NCBI GenBank assembly: GCA_051453625.1
Contig: JBOZIK010000001.1
Span: 234,846,432 to 234,910,431 of the forward strand
Origin: Welwitschia mirabilis
Taxonomy: Eukaryota; Gnetophyta; Gnetopsida; Welwitschiales
Direction: 5' to 3'
Length of the DNA: 64,000 bases
This document shows positions 11,916-22,598 of the stretch, piece after piece. The translations under genes and the position numbers were made by a program. Each line of letters starts with the position of its first letter. Positions within the stretch are counted from its first letter, which is position 1. A model generated the notes under the pieces. That model saw only the letters and a program-made list of their open reading frames with translations, did not search any database and was not told the origin of the DNA.

Positions 11916-12977
11916 ACTGGGTCACTCCTAGAAATAAAGATACATAAAAATCTTAAGAATACCTAACTACATATGATGAGATTTAAAAATATTTAGGTAT
12001 TGATTTTTCATTATTTCCTCTAGGTCTTAAGTAGCTTCATTAAGACTATGATTACTCTACTTTATCTTCACTTGATGGATTTGCCCATTTTGTAAATTAG
12101 TAGTTCATTGGTCCAACACTTCTTCTTACTCTCTGTAGTTGAACAATCTAATTCCATCTAAATGTAAGACCAATTTAACACATAAGAAGAATCTAAAACA
12201 TAATTTTGTAGCATACTTACATAGAAAACATCATGTATATGCAGTAATTAAGAAGTTAGGGTAAGCTTATATAAAATAGATCGAACTCTTTTTAATATTT
12301 TAAATGGTCTAATAAATTAAGGACCTAATTTTAATCTCTTAACTCCTCTCATTACTGATTTCATAAGTGACAGTTTAAGAAATATATGATCACCTATGTT
12401 AAACTTAAGATTTCTTCTTTAATAATCTGCATACATCTTTTGTTTATCTACTACTTTTTTTAGTCTATTCTTAATAATCATCATTTTACTTTCCGTTTCT
12501 TGTAATATTTTTAATCCTACCATCAATCTTTCTTTAGGTTCTGTTCATAAATTACATGCATTACACTTTCTACCATATAGGGCTTCAAATGGAGCCATTT
12601 GAATTAAACTATAATAACTATTATTATATGTGAACCTTATCAATAGTAGGTATTTTTTTCTAACTCTTAGAATTATTAATAATGCATTCTATAATAAGAT
12701 CTTATAAAATTTAATTAACTCTTTTTGCCTTAACATCTATTTGAGGATGAAATGTAGGGCTTATATTTAACTTTATTCTTAAACCTACTTGTATTTCTTA
12801 TCAAAACTTAGAAGTAAATTTTAAATCTCTATCATCGATAGTTACTAAAGGTACATCATGCAACTAAATAATATTTTGAATATATACTTTACCTATACCC
12901 TTAGTATCATAAGTAGATTTTAGTAGAATAAAATGTACTAACTTAGTTGCTTTATCAATTATTACTATAATAGAGTC
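11916..12977 (-). pseudogene. Chromovirus integrase C-terminal half and chromodomain
   Basis: The minus strand reads as the C-terminal part of a Ty3-Gypsy integrase, with stops and frameshifts. APFEALYGRK is recognisable near 12560-12600, and a decayed DRDLKFTSKF-like segment (from the second catalytic Asp region) near 12810-12840. Closest to the LTR (about 12000-12130) is a chromodomain-like tail, VKIK-x-SNHSLNEAT-x-DLEEIM, in which both expected Trp codons are stops. The N-terminal half of the same integrase resumes at 24160, beyond Copia-1. The uninterrupted homologue at 31940-33100 confirms the order. Confidence 0.8.
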
Positions 12978-12982
12978 AAAAC
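12978..12982. other. Target-site duplication of Copia-1, left copy (AAAAC)
   Basis: AAAAC directly precedes the LTR terminus at 12983. The same five bases follow the other LTR at 24155-24159. Five-base duplications are normal for Copia insertion. Confidence 0.85.
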
Positions 12983-14374
12983 TATAGGATTGAGAACCAT
13001 GGAAAGGAGGGGGAGGTGGGGGTGAGGTGAATAGGTTCCTAAAACTTATTTAAATAACTTCATAATATTCACTTTACTTGAAAATAATCACTAAAAAATT
13101 ATGCAAGAAAACTGAAACTATTCTAAAAAATAAAATAATAGAAAGCACAGAAATACCAATCAAAAGTATACAAGATTTATAGCGGTTCAAGAAAACCTCC
13201 TACTCCCCTCTTAATGATTAGCTTCTATTCAAGCCTGATTCAAATATTCATTAATCTCTTCTAGGTATTGCAAGTTCACTTGTAACCCCTACAAATAAGC
13301 TTTTTCTGAAGGCTTAGTCTCAACCTTTTGTAAGAAAGCATAGTCATGATGATAATATTCCAAATGCATAAGTATCACTTGATCTTGGGCTCAAGAATGG
13401 TATTGAAGAACTTCTTTAGAAGATGATACAATATAAAAACAAAGAGTGCTATAGATATGATCACATATGCAAAAATACCATAGTTCTTAGTTCGTCTTTG
13501 GTTAGGAATGAAATTCCAAGTACAATGAATAAATCTAAAAGATTTAAAAGTTTGATATAGTGATTTTAACTTATGGTAACATATAGTAGAANNNNNNNNN
13601 NNNNNNNNNNNNNNNNNNNNNNNNNTAAAAAACATAAAATAGATACCTAATGACTATAAAAACTTATGTTTCTATTATAGCTGGTTGACCCCTTAAAAGT
13701 CCGGTCGATCCCACTTCATGTCATCACTTAAATTGGTTACCCTTGTATTCTCTCAATCAACTCAATTTCTTATAACTTCATGTGCAATCAATTCTTTAGG
13801 ATCTAGTCGACTACTTATTTAGTCATTTATTTATCTATCCAGTAACTTGCTATGTCCAAATAAAATCTATCATAGTTTTCTGCTCCAAGTCTAGTCGACC
13901 CTTCAGGAACCTAGTCGATCCCTTATTGATTAGCTGTGAAGTATTCATCCTCAATTGGATAGGTCTAGTCAATCCATTAGGTGTCTGATTAACCATTGAT
14001 GATTAGTAATAAGTATCAAATGCATAGTTCTCAGGTTCAATTGATCCCTCACATGTCTGATTAACTCCTTAACAATCAGCTAATAAATACTGGATGTAGA
14101 GATTCATAGGTCTGGTTGACTCCTCAAATGTCTGGTCAACCCCTCTGAATTTAGTTTACTTTTAAGTGTTTGCTTTAATTATTTTTGACTGCTTAGAAAT
14201 TTAATCAACCCCTTAAAAGGGTATTAAAATTTAACAGGTTTCAGGATCTAAATATGACATAAAATACTTTAACTTTTGACCTTTAAATGATTAATATTTT
14301 TTGGATTAGATACAACAAATTTCAGTCAATAGAAAATATTAGTTTAACATCATTTAGTAAATAATAATTCAACA
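12983..14374 (-). repeat. Copia-1 3' LTR
   Basis: The 1392-bp LTR includes 34 N at 13592-13625. The minus-strand start TGTTGAATT is at 14374; the end, TTGATCCTACA decayed to CAATCCTATA, is at 12983. It matches 22599-24154 throughout. A G-rich run near 13005-13025 and a GTCGAC-motif array at about 13680-14215 are shared with the other LTR. The open frame at 13375-13635 lies in the LTR and is not a gene. Confidence 0.88.
13680..14215 (-). repeat. Degenerate GGTCGACC-type motif array inside the LTR
   Basis: A short motif close to (T)CTGGTCGACCCCT recurs about every 20-60 bp: GGTTGACCCC, GGTCGATCCC, AGTCGACTAC, AGTCGACCCTT, AGTCAATCC, GGTTGACTCC, GGTCAACCCC and others. The core is near-palindromic (GGTCGACC). 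The same array lies in the other LTR at 23480-23990 and a sparser form in Copia-2 LTRs. It lies in U3, upstream of the likely promoter. Confidence 0.75.
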
Positions 14375-14387
14375 TTCTCCTTCTTTT
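14375..14387 (-). other. Copia-1 polypurine tract
   Basis: The minus strand reads AAAAGAAGGAGAA directly before the LTR start TGTTGAATT, the expected plus-strand primer for Copia. Confidence 0.75.
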
Positions 14388-14869
14388 AAATTTATGGCAA
14401 ATGTTTTCTTAGTTAAGGAGATTATATTTGGGAAAAAAAGCTCCCCCTGACAAAATGCCTATTAACTTTTGATAAACTATTAAGCATTTTATATCAAGCG
14501 AGACATTTTAAAAAAGTTCAAAATTTATGCCATAATTAAAACCATTTGAAATACAATTTGTAAGACATTAAAATGCCAAACTATATAGGATAAACAACAT
14601 TTTAATCATGAATCATTTTAATAACTATAAGATATACCAATATTTAGAGTTCATAGTGAAAATACATGTGCATTAAAAAATTTGAGATAAAAATTATAGA
14701 TCATAAAAACCAAGTGCATTTTTATTACTAAAAGATGAATAGTATAAAGAAAAGTACTCATTAAGAGTAGATACAATTGAAAATAAGAGAAATAAACTAA
14801 TAATTTCTATGTTTTAACATTAATGACAAAAGAAAGAAGAATAGAAGCATGAAAAACATAAGCATAGAA

Positions 14870-16090
14870 AGAAAGATTTAGTCAGATTCCTCTGATTTCT
14901 TCTCTTTTGATTCTTCTTCAGAATCTTCTTAATATTTTTCTTTCTCTTCTTCAGCTACCTTTTACACTGAGATTTTGGCTTTCTTTGAAGTGTTATCAAT
15001 CTTATACCCAGCTGTAATTAGAGCTTCTTTCATGTTCCTGTACGAGATTTAATTCACCTCAAGTATGAAATAGTTTTTGTGTTGAGGCTTACTTGGAAAG
15101 AGGAGACTAAGAAGACTTCTATATCTAGTAAAGATATGTATATAAGATAATGTCGTATGCCTATTGGATGACATGGGATTAAGAGTTTTAAGCTTCAAGT
15201 AAAAAGTAACTCGATAATAATGATAAAGATTTACAATCAACATAGAGTAGGGTAGAGCCCTAGTTCTATGATACTCCAACTGAGAAATGATATTCTTTAG
15301 TATAATAGCAAGGGCATCAATGAAATGCCTAGTACCAACTACATCAAATAGGCACTATAGTTGGAGGCCTTATCATAATAATCCAACAAAGACAAAAACT
15401 AAGTGAAGAAATGTGTACTTTAGGGTAAGTAAAGAAGTAGAAATAATGTGCTTTCAACTATAAAACTTACTACAAAGCTTCTTTGTAACCTCTGCTTTGT
15501 TTTTCATGAAGTCATGAAGAGGCAAAAATCCTCATAGTCTCCTCTTAAAATATTTATGATGACCATGATGTAGTTTATGGTAACCTTGATCTTCTTTCGA
15601 GACTAGGGTTTTTAGGGTACCACTATCAAGATTGTAAGAAGCATTACAATAAAATCCTAGTAACAAAAGGGTAAGTAGGACTTGAAACATCAAAAAAATA
15701 AGATAAATTTAGATCTCACAAGAGTTGGATTACATCTCTAAGCTCCCTTATATCTAAAGTAGTAATAGACCTTTCCTAAAACACTGGCTTCTTCTCAAAC
15801 TTCTCATGGACCTTATTTAAAGCTTCATCAGATATGCTTTTTAGAAAAAGTAAGGATCTCTACTAGAACCCTCCTTTTTCCTTCTCCTAGAGTGTTCCTT
15901 GCCATTGTAACCACTTAGTAGGAGCTTGAACACAAGAAAAATGTAAGAGAAACACTAGATATGAAGGAGACAGATGGCTAGAAAATAGTTAAAAGGGTTT
16001 CATCTCTACTTGCTTTAAAAAGAGGGTCAATTAGGTTTATTTTGATAAAAAAATTAGGTCCACTAATGAATCTTTCACACTATAATCTTA
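14870..16090 (-). pseudogene. Copia-1 third ORF (Maximus/SIRE env-like region), broken
   Basis: Between RNase H and the polypurine tract the minus strand retains a coding-like segment. A TRALPYSMLI motif near 15235-15270 resembles the RVLPYG-type motif of the plant retroelement ORF3 family. Downstream come LEVN and MKEALITAGYKID (about 15000-15055) and then a strongly acidic Glu/Ser/Lys tail (about 14880-14960). Stops interrupt it. Its role is unknown; in SIRE-type elements the position has been called env-like, but I see no clear signal peptide or membrane anchor. The family assignment rests on position plus a short motif. Confidence 0.5.
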
Positions 16091-16278
16091 TANNNNNNNN
16101 NNNNNNNNNNNNNNNNNNNNNNNNNNNNNNNNNNNNNNNNNNNNNNNNNNNNNNNNNNNNNNNNNNNNNNNNNNNNNNNNNNNNNNNNNNNNACTTGCTT
16201 TAAAAAGAGGGTCAATTAGGTTTATTTTGATAAAAAAAATTAGGTCCACTAATGAATCTTTCACAATATAATCTTATA
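16008..16278. repeat. 85-bp direct repeat flanking a 100-N gap
   Basis: 16008-16092 and 16193-16278 are nearly identical and lie on either side of the gap at 16093-16192. This looks like two overlapping contig ends that were not merged, not a biological duplication. Confidence 0.85.
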
Positions 16279-16544
16279 GGTCTGGTTTACGAATTTAAGT
16301 TATGATTGACCCATTAAGATGTGAGTCATAGTACTATTAGGGTCTGAGTGACTAGGCTCTCAGGACGATTGACTGATCATCTCTAATCAACTGAATCATG
16401 AATCCAGTCAACTATCCTATAACTAATTATAAGATAGTAAGATAACCTCTAGTTTGTTCTAAAGATAAATAAAATATCAAAATTTAGGGGTTTGATAAAG
16501 ATATCTGCAAGTTAACGATCTATACTAGTAAAATTTATAGTAAT

Positions 16545-16960
16545 GTTTTTTTTTTTAATTTGATCTCTTAAAAAATGATGTCTCAGTTTAATTTTTTTAG
16601 TTTTACAGTGTTCAAGGATTTTTAAAAATATTTATTGCACTAGTATTATCATAGAAAATAGAAACCTATTTAAAAATTACATCAAAGTCCTTTAGCATTT
16701 CCTTCATCTAAAGGAGATGAGCATAATACCTCCCTACAGTAATATACTTGACTTTTGCTATTAAAAGGAAGATTAAATTTTACTTTTTACTAGCCCATTC
16801 TACTAAGCACAATGCTAATAGAAAATGATTACCACTTATGTTATTTCTATCATCTTTACATCCAGTCTAATCTGCATCATTGAATCCTGCAAGTTTAAAA
16901 GATGTCTCGATTAGCTACCATAAATCATAATCACATGTGCTTTTTATATATCTAATTATT
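16545..16960 (-). pseudogene. Copia-1 RNase H
   Basis: Minus strand reads NDAD-x-TGCKDDRNNISG near 16830-16880, VEWASKK about 80 bp on, KVKYIT near 16740, FYDNTSAINIFKNP near 16610-16660 and a final TETSFFKR near 16560. These follow the Copia RNase H order DADWAG, SWSSKKQ, EAEYIA, CDNTSAI, RHHFIRD. The first catalytic Asp segment is retained but internal stops replace several Trp and Gln codons. Confidence 0.8.
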
Positions 16961-17935
16961 CTTTTTACTACTTATAAGTGTAATTCTTTTAGTTGTGTTT
17001 GGTACCTTACACATACACACATCAATACTAAACATGATATCAAGTCTACTTGTAGTCAAATATAATAAACTTCCAATCATACTCCTATAAAGCTTTAGAT
17101 CTATTGATTTTTCATCTTTAAACTGATTTTATAAGATATTAATATGGGAGTGTCAGTTGTTTTAGAATTATCTAATCCAAAACATTTGATTAAATCTTTT
17201 ACATATTTGTATTAATAGATAAAAATTTCATTCTTTACTTACTTATTCTATAATTCAAAAAATATTTTTACTTCACCAAGCATGATCATCTCAAAATGTG
17301 TTGTCATAATATTTGTAAATTCTTTTGATAACCCTTTATTAGAAGCATCAAATATGATATCATTTACAGAAATTGATAGAATGATAAAATCATTTTTCAA
17401 GTTTTTAAGAAATAAAGTCTTATCTACTGTTCCATAGAAATAACCATTATCATTTAGAAATGTGGCTAACTTTTCATATCAATCTCTTAGAGCTTACTTT
17501 AACTCATACAAAGCTTTCTTAATTCTATAAACATGACCAAATTTATGAGGATCTATAAACCTTTGTAGTTGTTCTACGTATACTTCTTTATTTAGGATTT
17601 CATTTAAAAATTCACTCTTTACATTCATTTGATACACTTTAATGTTATTAGAGGCTAAAAATGATAAAAACATTATGATGCTATCAATACTTGCCACCGG
17701 AGAAAATGTATTACCTACATTAATGCCTTCAATTTGGTTGTACCCTTGTGCTACTAATTTTGCTTTGTTTTTAATGCTATTGTTTTTTTCCTCACATTGT
17801 TTCTTAATGATTCACTTAGTTCCAATGACATTTTTGTCTTTTGGCCTTTCTACGAGCTTTCAAGCATTATTTCTTTTAAATTGTTGTAATTCATCTGGCA
17901 TGGTCATTAACCATTTTTCATGGGATTTAACTTTT
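16961..17935 (-). pseudogene. Copia-1 reverse transcriptase
   Basis: This is the best preserved pol domain of Copia-1. In one minus-strand frame it begins MPDELQQFKRNNAW near 17900, continues KAKLVAQGYNQ, NTFSPVASIDS and YQMNVKSEFLNE, and includes an open segment at 17494-17697 ending KKALYELK. The catalytic motif (usually YVDD) reads VNDI at about 17345-17369, so one Asp has become Asn. Few stops occur over 300 codons. It copied element RNA into DNA in virus-like particles; with the altered active site it is not expected to work. Confidence 0.85.
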
Positions 17936-17989
17936 TTAAATTTCTTATGTTCTATTTATGAAACATAACAAATGTGGACATAAAAATTA

Positions 17990-19214
17990 TTTATAGATTT
18001 CCTTGTCTTTACATTTGAACTAACTCCTCTAATAATAGATCCTAAAGGGTGATCTTTTTATAGGAACTTTTTCTTTTTTAATAGACATTTCTTTAGTTGT
18101 GGGGGTGCTTGGAGATATGTCTTCCTCATCATTTAAACTAATAGATCTTATGTCAATATCATTAATTTGTACATTTATTGATTCTTCCATAGTAATGTCT
18201 ACTTCTAGTTGAATATTTCAAAAATATAGCTTTATTAGCCTTAGACTCAAAATTGCTTTGATGTTTTCTATCCTTTAACATATAACATTTACTCCTGAAG
18301 GCTTTAAAATAAGAAACGTTTGGTTGTTTTCCTTTCCACAACTTATAAGGAGTTTTATCCATACTGGGTCTAAGATAAACATTGTTTCTGATATAACATG
18401 TACTGCTAACAACTTTAGCCTAAAAAGATTTTGGATCCTCCTTGTTATTTAACATAGCTCTAGCCATTTATTAGAGGACTTTATTATTTCTCTCAGTAAT
18501 ACCATTTTGTTAAGGTGTTTTAGGGGCTAAATATTAATGAATAATCTCATTGCCAATGTAATACTTCTTAAATAAATGATTTTAAAATTAATAAACATAA
18601 TTACTTCTTATTTTCTTTATGGTATACCCATTCTCATTTTGGATTTTATTACATATTTTAACCCAATGTTTATATGTTTTATATTGGTTTAAAAGAAATG
18701 TAACACATGCATATCTCGAGAAATCATTAACCATGGTTATCAAATAGTATTTACCTTCTAAAATTTAAGTTTAAGCTAGTCCTACCAAATCCATATGAAT
18801 AAGTTCTAAAGAAATAGTTGTGGAAACTTGGTTTTTACTCTTGTGTAATGTTCTTATTTGTTTTCTCTTTTGGCATGCATCACAAGGCCATGTTTTCTAA
18901 CATTTATTTTCAAAATACCTTTAATAATTTATTTTCTAATAATTATTTTTTAATGATGGTAATTAACATGACTTTAATTTTTATGCCAAAGCTCTTCTTG
19001 ATTAACATGAGAAAAATAACATGCAGAAAATGATTGATTAATGCAATAGACATTATCTATTCTATTTGCTTTGAGAATAATCTCATTTGTTTTGCCATGC
19101 CTAACTTCACATTTATAACTATCAAAAATGACCTTATGACCTTTGTCACAAATTTGACTAATAGTAAGTAAATTATGCTTTAAGACATTGACATACAAAA
19201 CTTCATTTGCTCTA
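17990..19214 (-). pseudogene. Copia-1 integrase and pre-integrase, copy 1
   Basis: Minus strand: pre-integrase segment at 18974-19198 (LKHNLLTISQICDKGHKVIF, then ELWHKN), integrase core across 18480-18900, and the C-terminal KTPYKLWKGKQPNVSYF segment at 18162-18362. Stops separate these. It reads directly into the RT at 17935. The 5' side ends at the 100-N gap 19215-19314, beyond which a second, diverged copy of the same segment lies. Confidence 0.8.
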
Positions 19215-19314
19215 NNNNNNNNNNNNNNNNNNNNNNNNNNNNNNNNNNNNNNNNNNNNNNNNNNNNNNNNNNNNNNNNNNNNNNNNNNNNNNNNNNNNNN
19301 NNNNNNNNNNNNNN

Positions 19315-20760
19315 TCTTCTATAGTTAAAATTCTCTTGTTGAAAACACGGTAAGCTCTATTTCTAATTAAATATTCCAAAAATATAGCTTCATCGTCTTT
19401 AGATTCAAATTTGATTAGATGTTCTCTATCTTTTAGTGTATAACATTTACTCCTGAAGACTTTAAAATAATAGATATTTGGTTATCTTCCTTTCCACAAC
19501 TCATAAGGAGTTTTATCCATATTGGGTCTAAAATAAACTCTATTTATAATATAACATGTAGTACTAATAGCTTTAGCCTAAAATATTTTGGAGAACTCTA
19601 TTCTTTCTTTCAGTAATACCATTTTTTTGTGGTATTTTAGAGGCTCAAAATTTGTAATCAACACCATTGTTAATGTAATACTTATTAAATAAATGATTTC
19701 TGAATTCATTATCATGATCACTTATTATTTTCTTTATGATATAGCCTTTCTTGTTTTGAATTTTATTGCATATCTCAATCCAATATTTGTAAGTTTCAGA
19801 TTTATTTGAAAGAAATGAAATCCATGTATATCTAGAGAAATCATCAACCATAGTAATAAAATAGCATTTACCTCCTAAACTTTGAGTTTGAACAGGACAT
19901 ATCGAGTTCATATAAATAAGTTCTANNNNNNNNNNNNNNNNNNNNNNNNNNNNNNNNNNNNNNNNNNNNNNNNNNNNNNNNNNNNNNNNNNNNNNNNNNN
20001 NNNNNNNNNNNNNNNNNNNNNNNNNNNNNNNNNNNNNNNNNNNNNNNNNNNNNNNNNNNNNNNNNNNNNNNNNNNNNNNNNNNNNNNNNNNNNNNNNNNN
20101 NNNNNNNNNNNNNNNNNNNNNNNNNNNNNNNNNNNNNNNNNNNNNNNNNNNNNNNNNNNNNNNNNNNNNNNNNNNNNNNNNNNNNNNNNNNNNNNNNNNN
20201 NNNNNNNNNNNNNNNNNNNNNNNNNNNNNNNTATCTAGAGAAATCATCAACCATAGTAAGAAAATAGCATTTACCTCCTAAACTTTGAGTTTGAATAGGA
20301 CATATCGAGTTCATATAAATAAGTTCTAAAGACATGGTTGTAGAAACTTGGTTTTTACTCTTGTGTGATGTTCTTATTTGTTTTCCCTTTTGGCATGCAT
20401 TATAAAGATCATTTTTTTGACATTTATTTTAGGAATACCTTTGATAATTTATTTTCTAATAATAGTTTTCAAATGATTATAATTAACATGACCTAAACGT
20501 TTATGCCAAAGCTTTTCTTGGTTAACATTAGAAAAATAACAAGCAGAAAACTATTGATCTATGCTATAAACATTATCTATTCTATTTGCTTTGAGAATAA
20601 AATTGTTTGTTTTGCCATGCCTAAATTCACATTTAGAACTATTAAAAATGACGTTATGATCTCTATTAAAAATTTAACTAATACTATGTAAATTGTGCTT
20701 TAAACCATTTACATATAAAACTTCATTTATTCTAGATAAGTTACCTCCACCGATGCTTCC
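19315..20760 (-). pseudogene. Copia-1 integrase and pre-integrase, copy 2
   Basis: A second integrase segment parallel to 18190-19214. The core reads SLGGKCYFITMVDDFSRYTW then IISDHDNEFRNHLF, so two catalytic acidic positions are still seen; the matching pre-integrase segment is near 20500-20730. A 306-N gap (19926-20231) is flanked by a 97-bp direct repeat (19829-19925 and 20232-20328). Compared with copy 1 there are many scattered differences, so the two are not simply the same contig placed twice. Either an internal tandem duplication or a mosaic of two element copies. Confidence 0.75.
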
Positions 20761-22400
20761 CATACCTTCAATTTTTACTCTTTTACTATCATTAAAAGTA
20801 ACTTTTCCTCCATTAGAGTTGCTCAACTATTTTAATCTATACTTGTCTCTTATCATATGTCATGAGTAGCCATTATCCAAATATGAGCTAGTACCATTTG
20901 AAACCTTGAAAGCTGTTTGAATCAAAAGTCTTTTCAAATCATTAGCTTTCACCCATTCAGTCCTTTTAGAATGATGTGGTATACCTCATTTTGGAATAAA
21001 TTTAAATGAAAAGGAACTAACTAAATTTGAAAATAACATCAGTTTTTTAGCATTGCAAAATATCTTTAAATGACCTAACTTACCACAAAAATGATAAGTA
21101 ACTTTAGAAATAAACTTATTTGGCCAAGTCACATAATTTTTCTAACTTTATTATCTTTAGGGGATGAAACTAATACTTGACTTATCATGAGCCAGCTTTT
21201 GAATTCTAATCATTTATTCCAATTTAGTTTAATTACTAGAAAATTTATTAACAAAATAAAATAAATCTTTTACATATATAATGAGATTACAATTTGTAGA
21301 TTTAACCATTTTGTACTTCAATTACATTTCCTCCTTTTCTTTAGTGAGAGATTTTACAATCTTGTTTAGATTATTTATATGCTTTATCAACTTTTCATAC
21401 TCCAAGTGCAATTTCTAATAGGTGTCTTCGAGCTCATCTTGATCCTTTTCAATGATATCCAAATCATTAGGTTCCAATGTGCTAGGCAAGTTCTACAACA
21501 AAGGCATAATTGCCATGAAAGAAAGTATTCTATTTCCATCTGAATCTTAACTTGAACTACTATCATCATCCTCATCCACATTATTCCATGTTGTAATGAG
21601 TGAAGATGTCTTTGATTTTTTTTGTTCTCTCTTATTATTTAAGCACTCATTTTTCATGTGTCCAAAGACTCTGCATGCATAGCATTGGATCTCTTTTCCT
21701 TTGTCTTGATTTTTTTGTACTTTAAGCATCCTCTTCTTGTACCTTTACTTATCTTTCCTTTCTTCTTTCTTTTGTATAAAAATTTCTTGAATTTTCTTGC
21801 TAGGAGAGAAACTTCATCATCATCTAAATCTCAATTGAATTTCTCTAACTTTTACTCTTCTTGTATATACTTCAAAGTAATACCTTTCTTTTTATCTTTA
21901 GAAAATTTTAATTCATATATTTACAAATTATCTTATAATTCTTCTATAGCCATAATGTTGATATTCTTGCTTTCTTTGATTTTTATGACTTTTGGTTCAA
22001 ATCTCTTTAGAAGAGATCTCAGCACTTTTTGGATCACTTTTACCTTATCCAATCTTTCATCCATTCAGTAATCCTAGCAAAGAATTCTTGTAAAGTCTCC
22101 TCCTCATCCATTTGAATGTTTTCAAATTTTGAGATAAGCATTTGGAGTTTGGCTTGTTTGATAGTGGATGTCCCTTCGTGTGCAACTTCAAGAATATCCC
22201 ATGCCTCCTTTGCATGTTTACAGTTTATAATCCCTTTGAATTCATTTTCATAAACTGCATAAAATATAGCATTAAGAGCATGGCCGTCTATAGTAGCTCT
22301 AGATCTATCAGTGGGAGTCCACTAATCTCAGGTTTTTGGCACTAAAATGGTATTATCATTATCATTATTTTTCATTAAAGTAGGCATAGTATATCCATAT
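20761..22400 (-). pseudogene. Copia-1 gag
   Basis: Near 22050-22380 the minus strand gives the SIRE-type gag core: HALNAIFYAV, ENEFKGIINCKHAKEAWDIL, VAHEGTSTIKQAKLQMLI and MDEEETLQEFFARI. A zinc knuckle CYACRVFGHMKNEC lies at about 21650-21690 (C-x2-C-x4-H-x4-C intact) in the open segment 21547-21729. Further toward 20761 come the Ser-rich tail and the protease linker. Gag would form the particle and bind RNA. Stops and frameshifts are present. Plus-strand open frames here are shadows. Confidence 0.82.
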
Positions 22401-22584
22401 ATATAATCTCTTTGATGTCCACATCTAGGAATCTAAGGAAGATTCTTATTTAAGCTTTCTAATGAGCGTAATTTAATCCATTAAACATAGGTAGATGACT
22501 AGTAAAAAAAAACTATTAGACATGTTACTCATTTTTAGGTTCTAGAGTCTAGGTCTGTTAGGATCTTAACATAGACTCAATAAA

Positions 22585-22596
22585 GATTTGATACTA
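22585..22596 (-). other. Copia-1 primer binding site
   Basis: Minus strand TAGTATCAAATC, 9 of 12 matching the initiator Met tRNA site TGGTATCAGAGC, two bases after the 5' LTR end at 22599. All mismatches lie at G of the expected site. Confidence 0.75.
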
Positions 22597-22598
22597 AC

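Noticed and set aside
21658-22345. Plus-strand frames of 137 and 67 codons as genes
   Set aside because: Antisense to the Copia-1 gag core and zinc knuckle.
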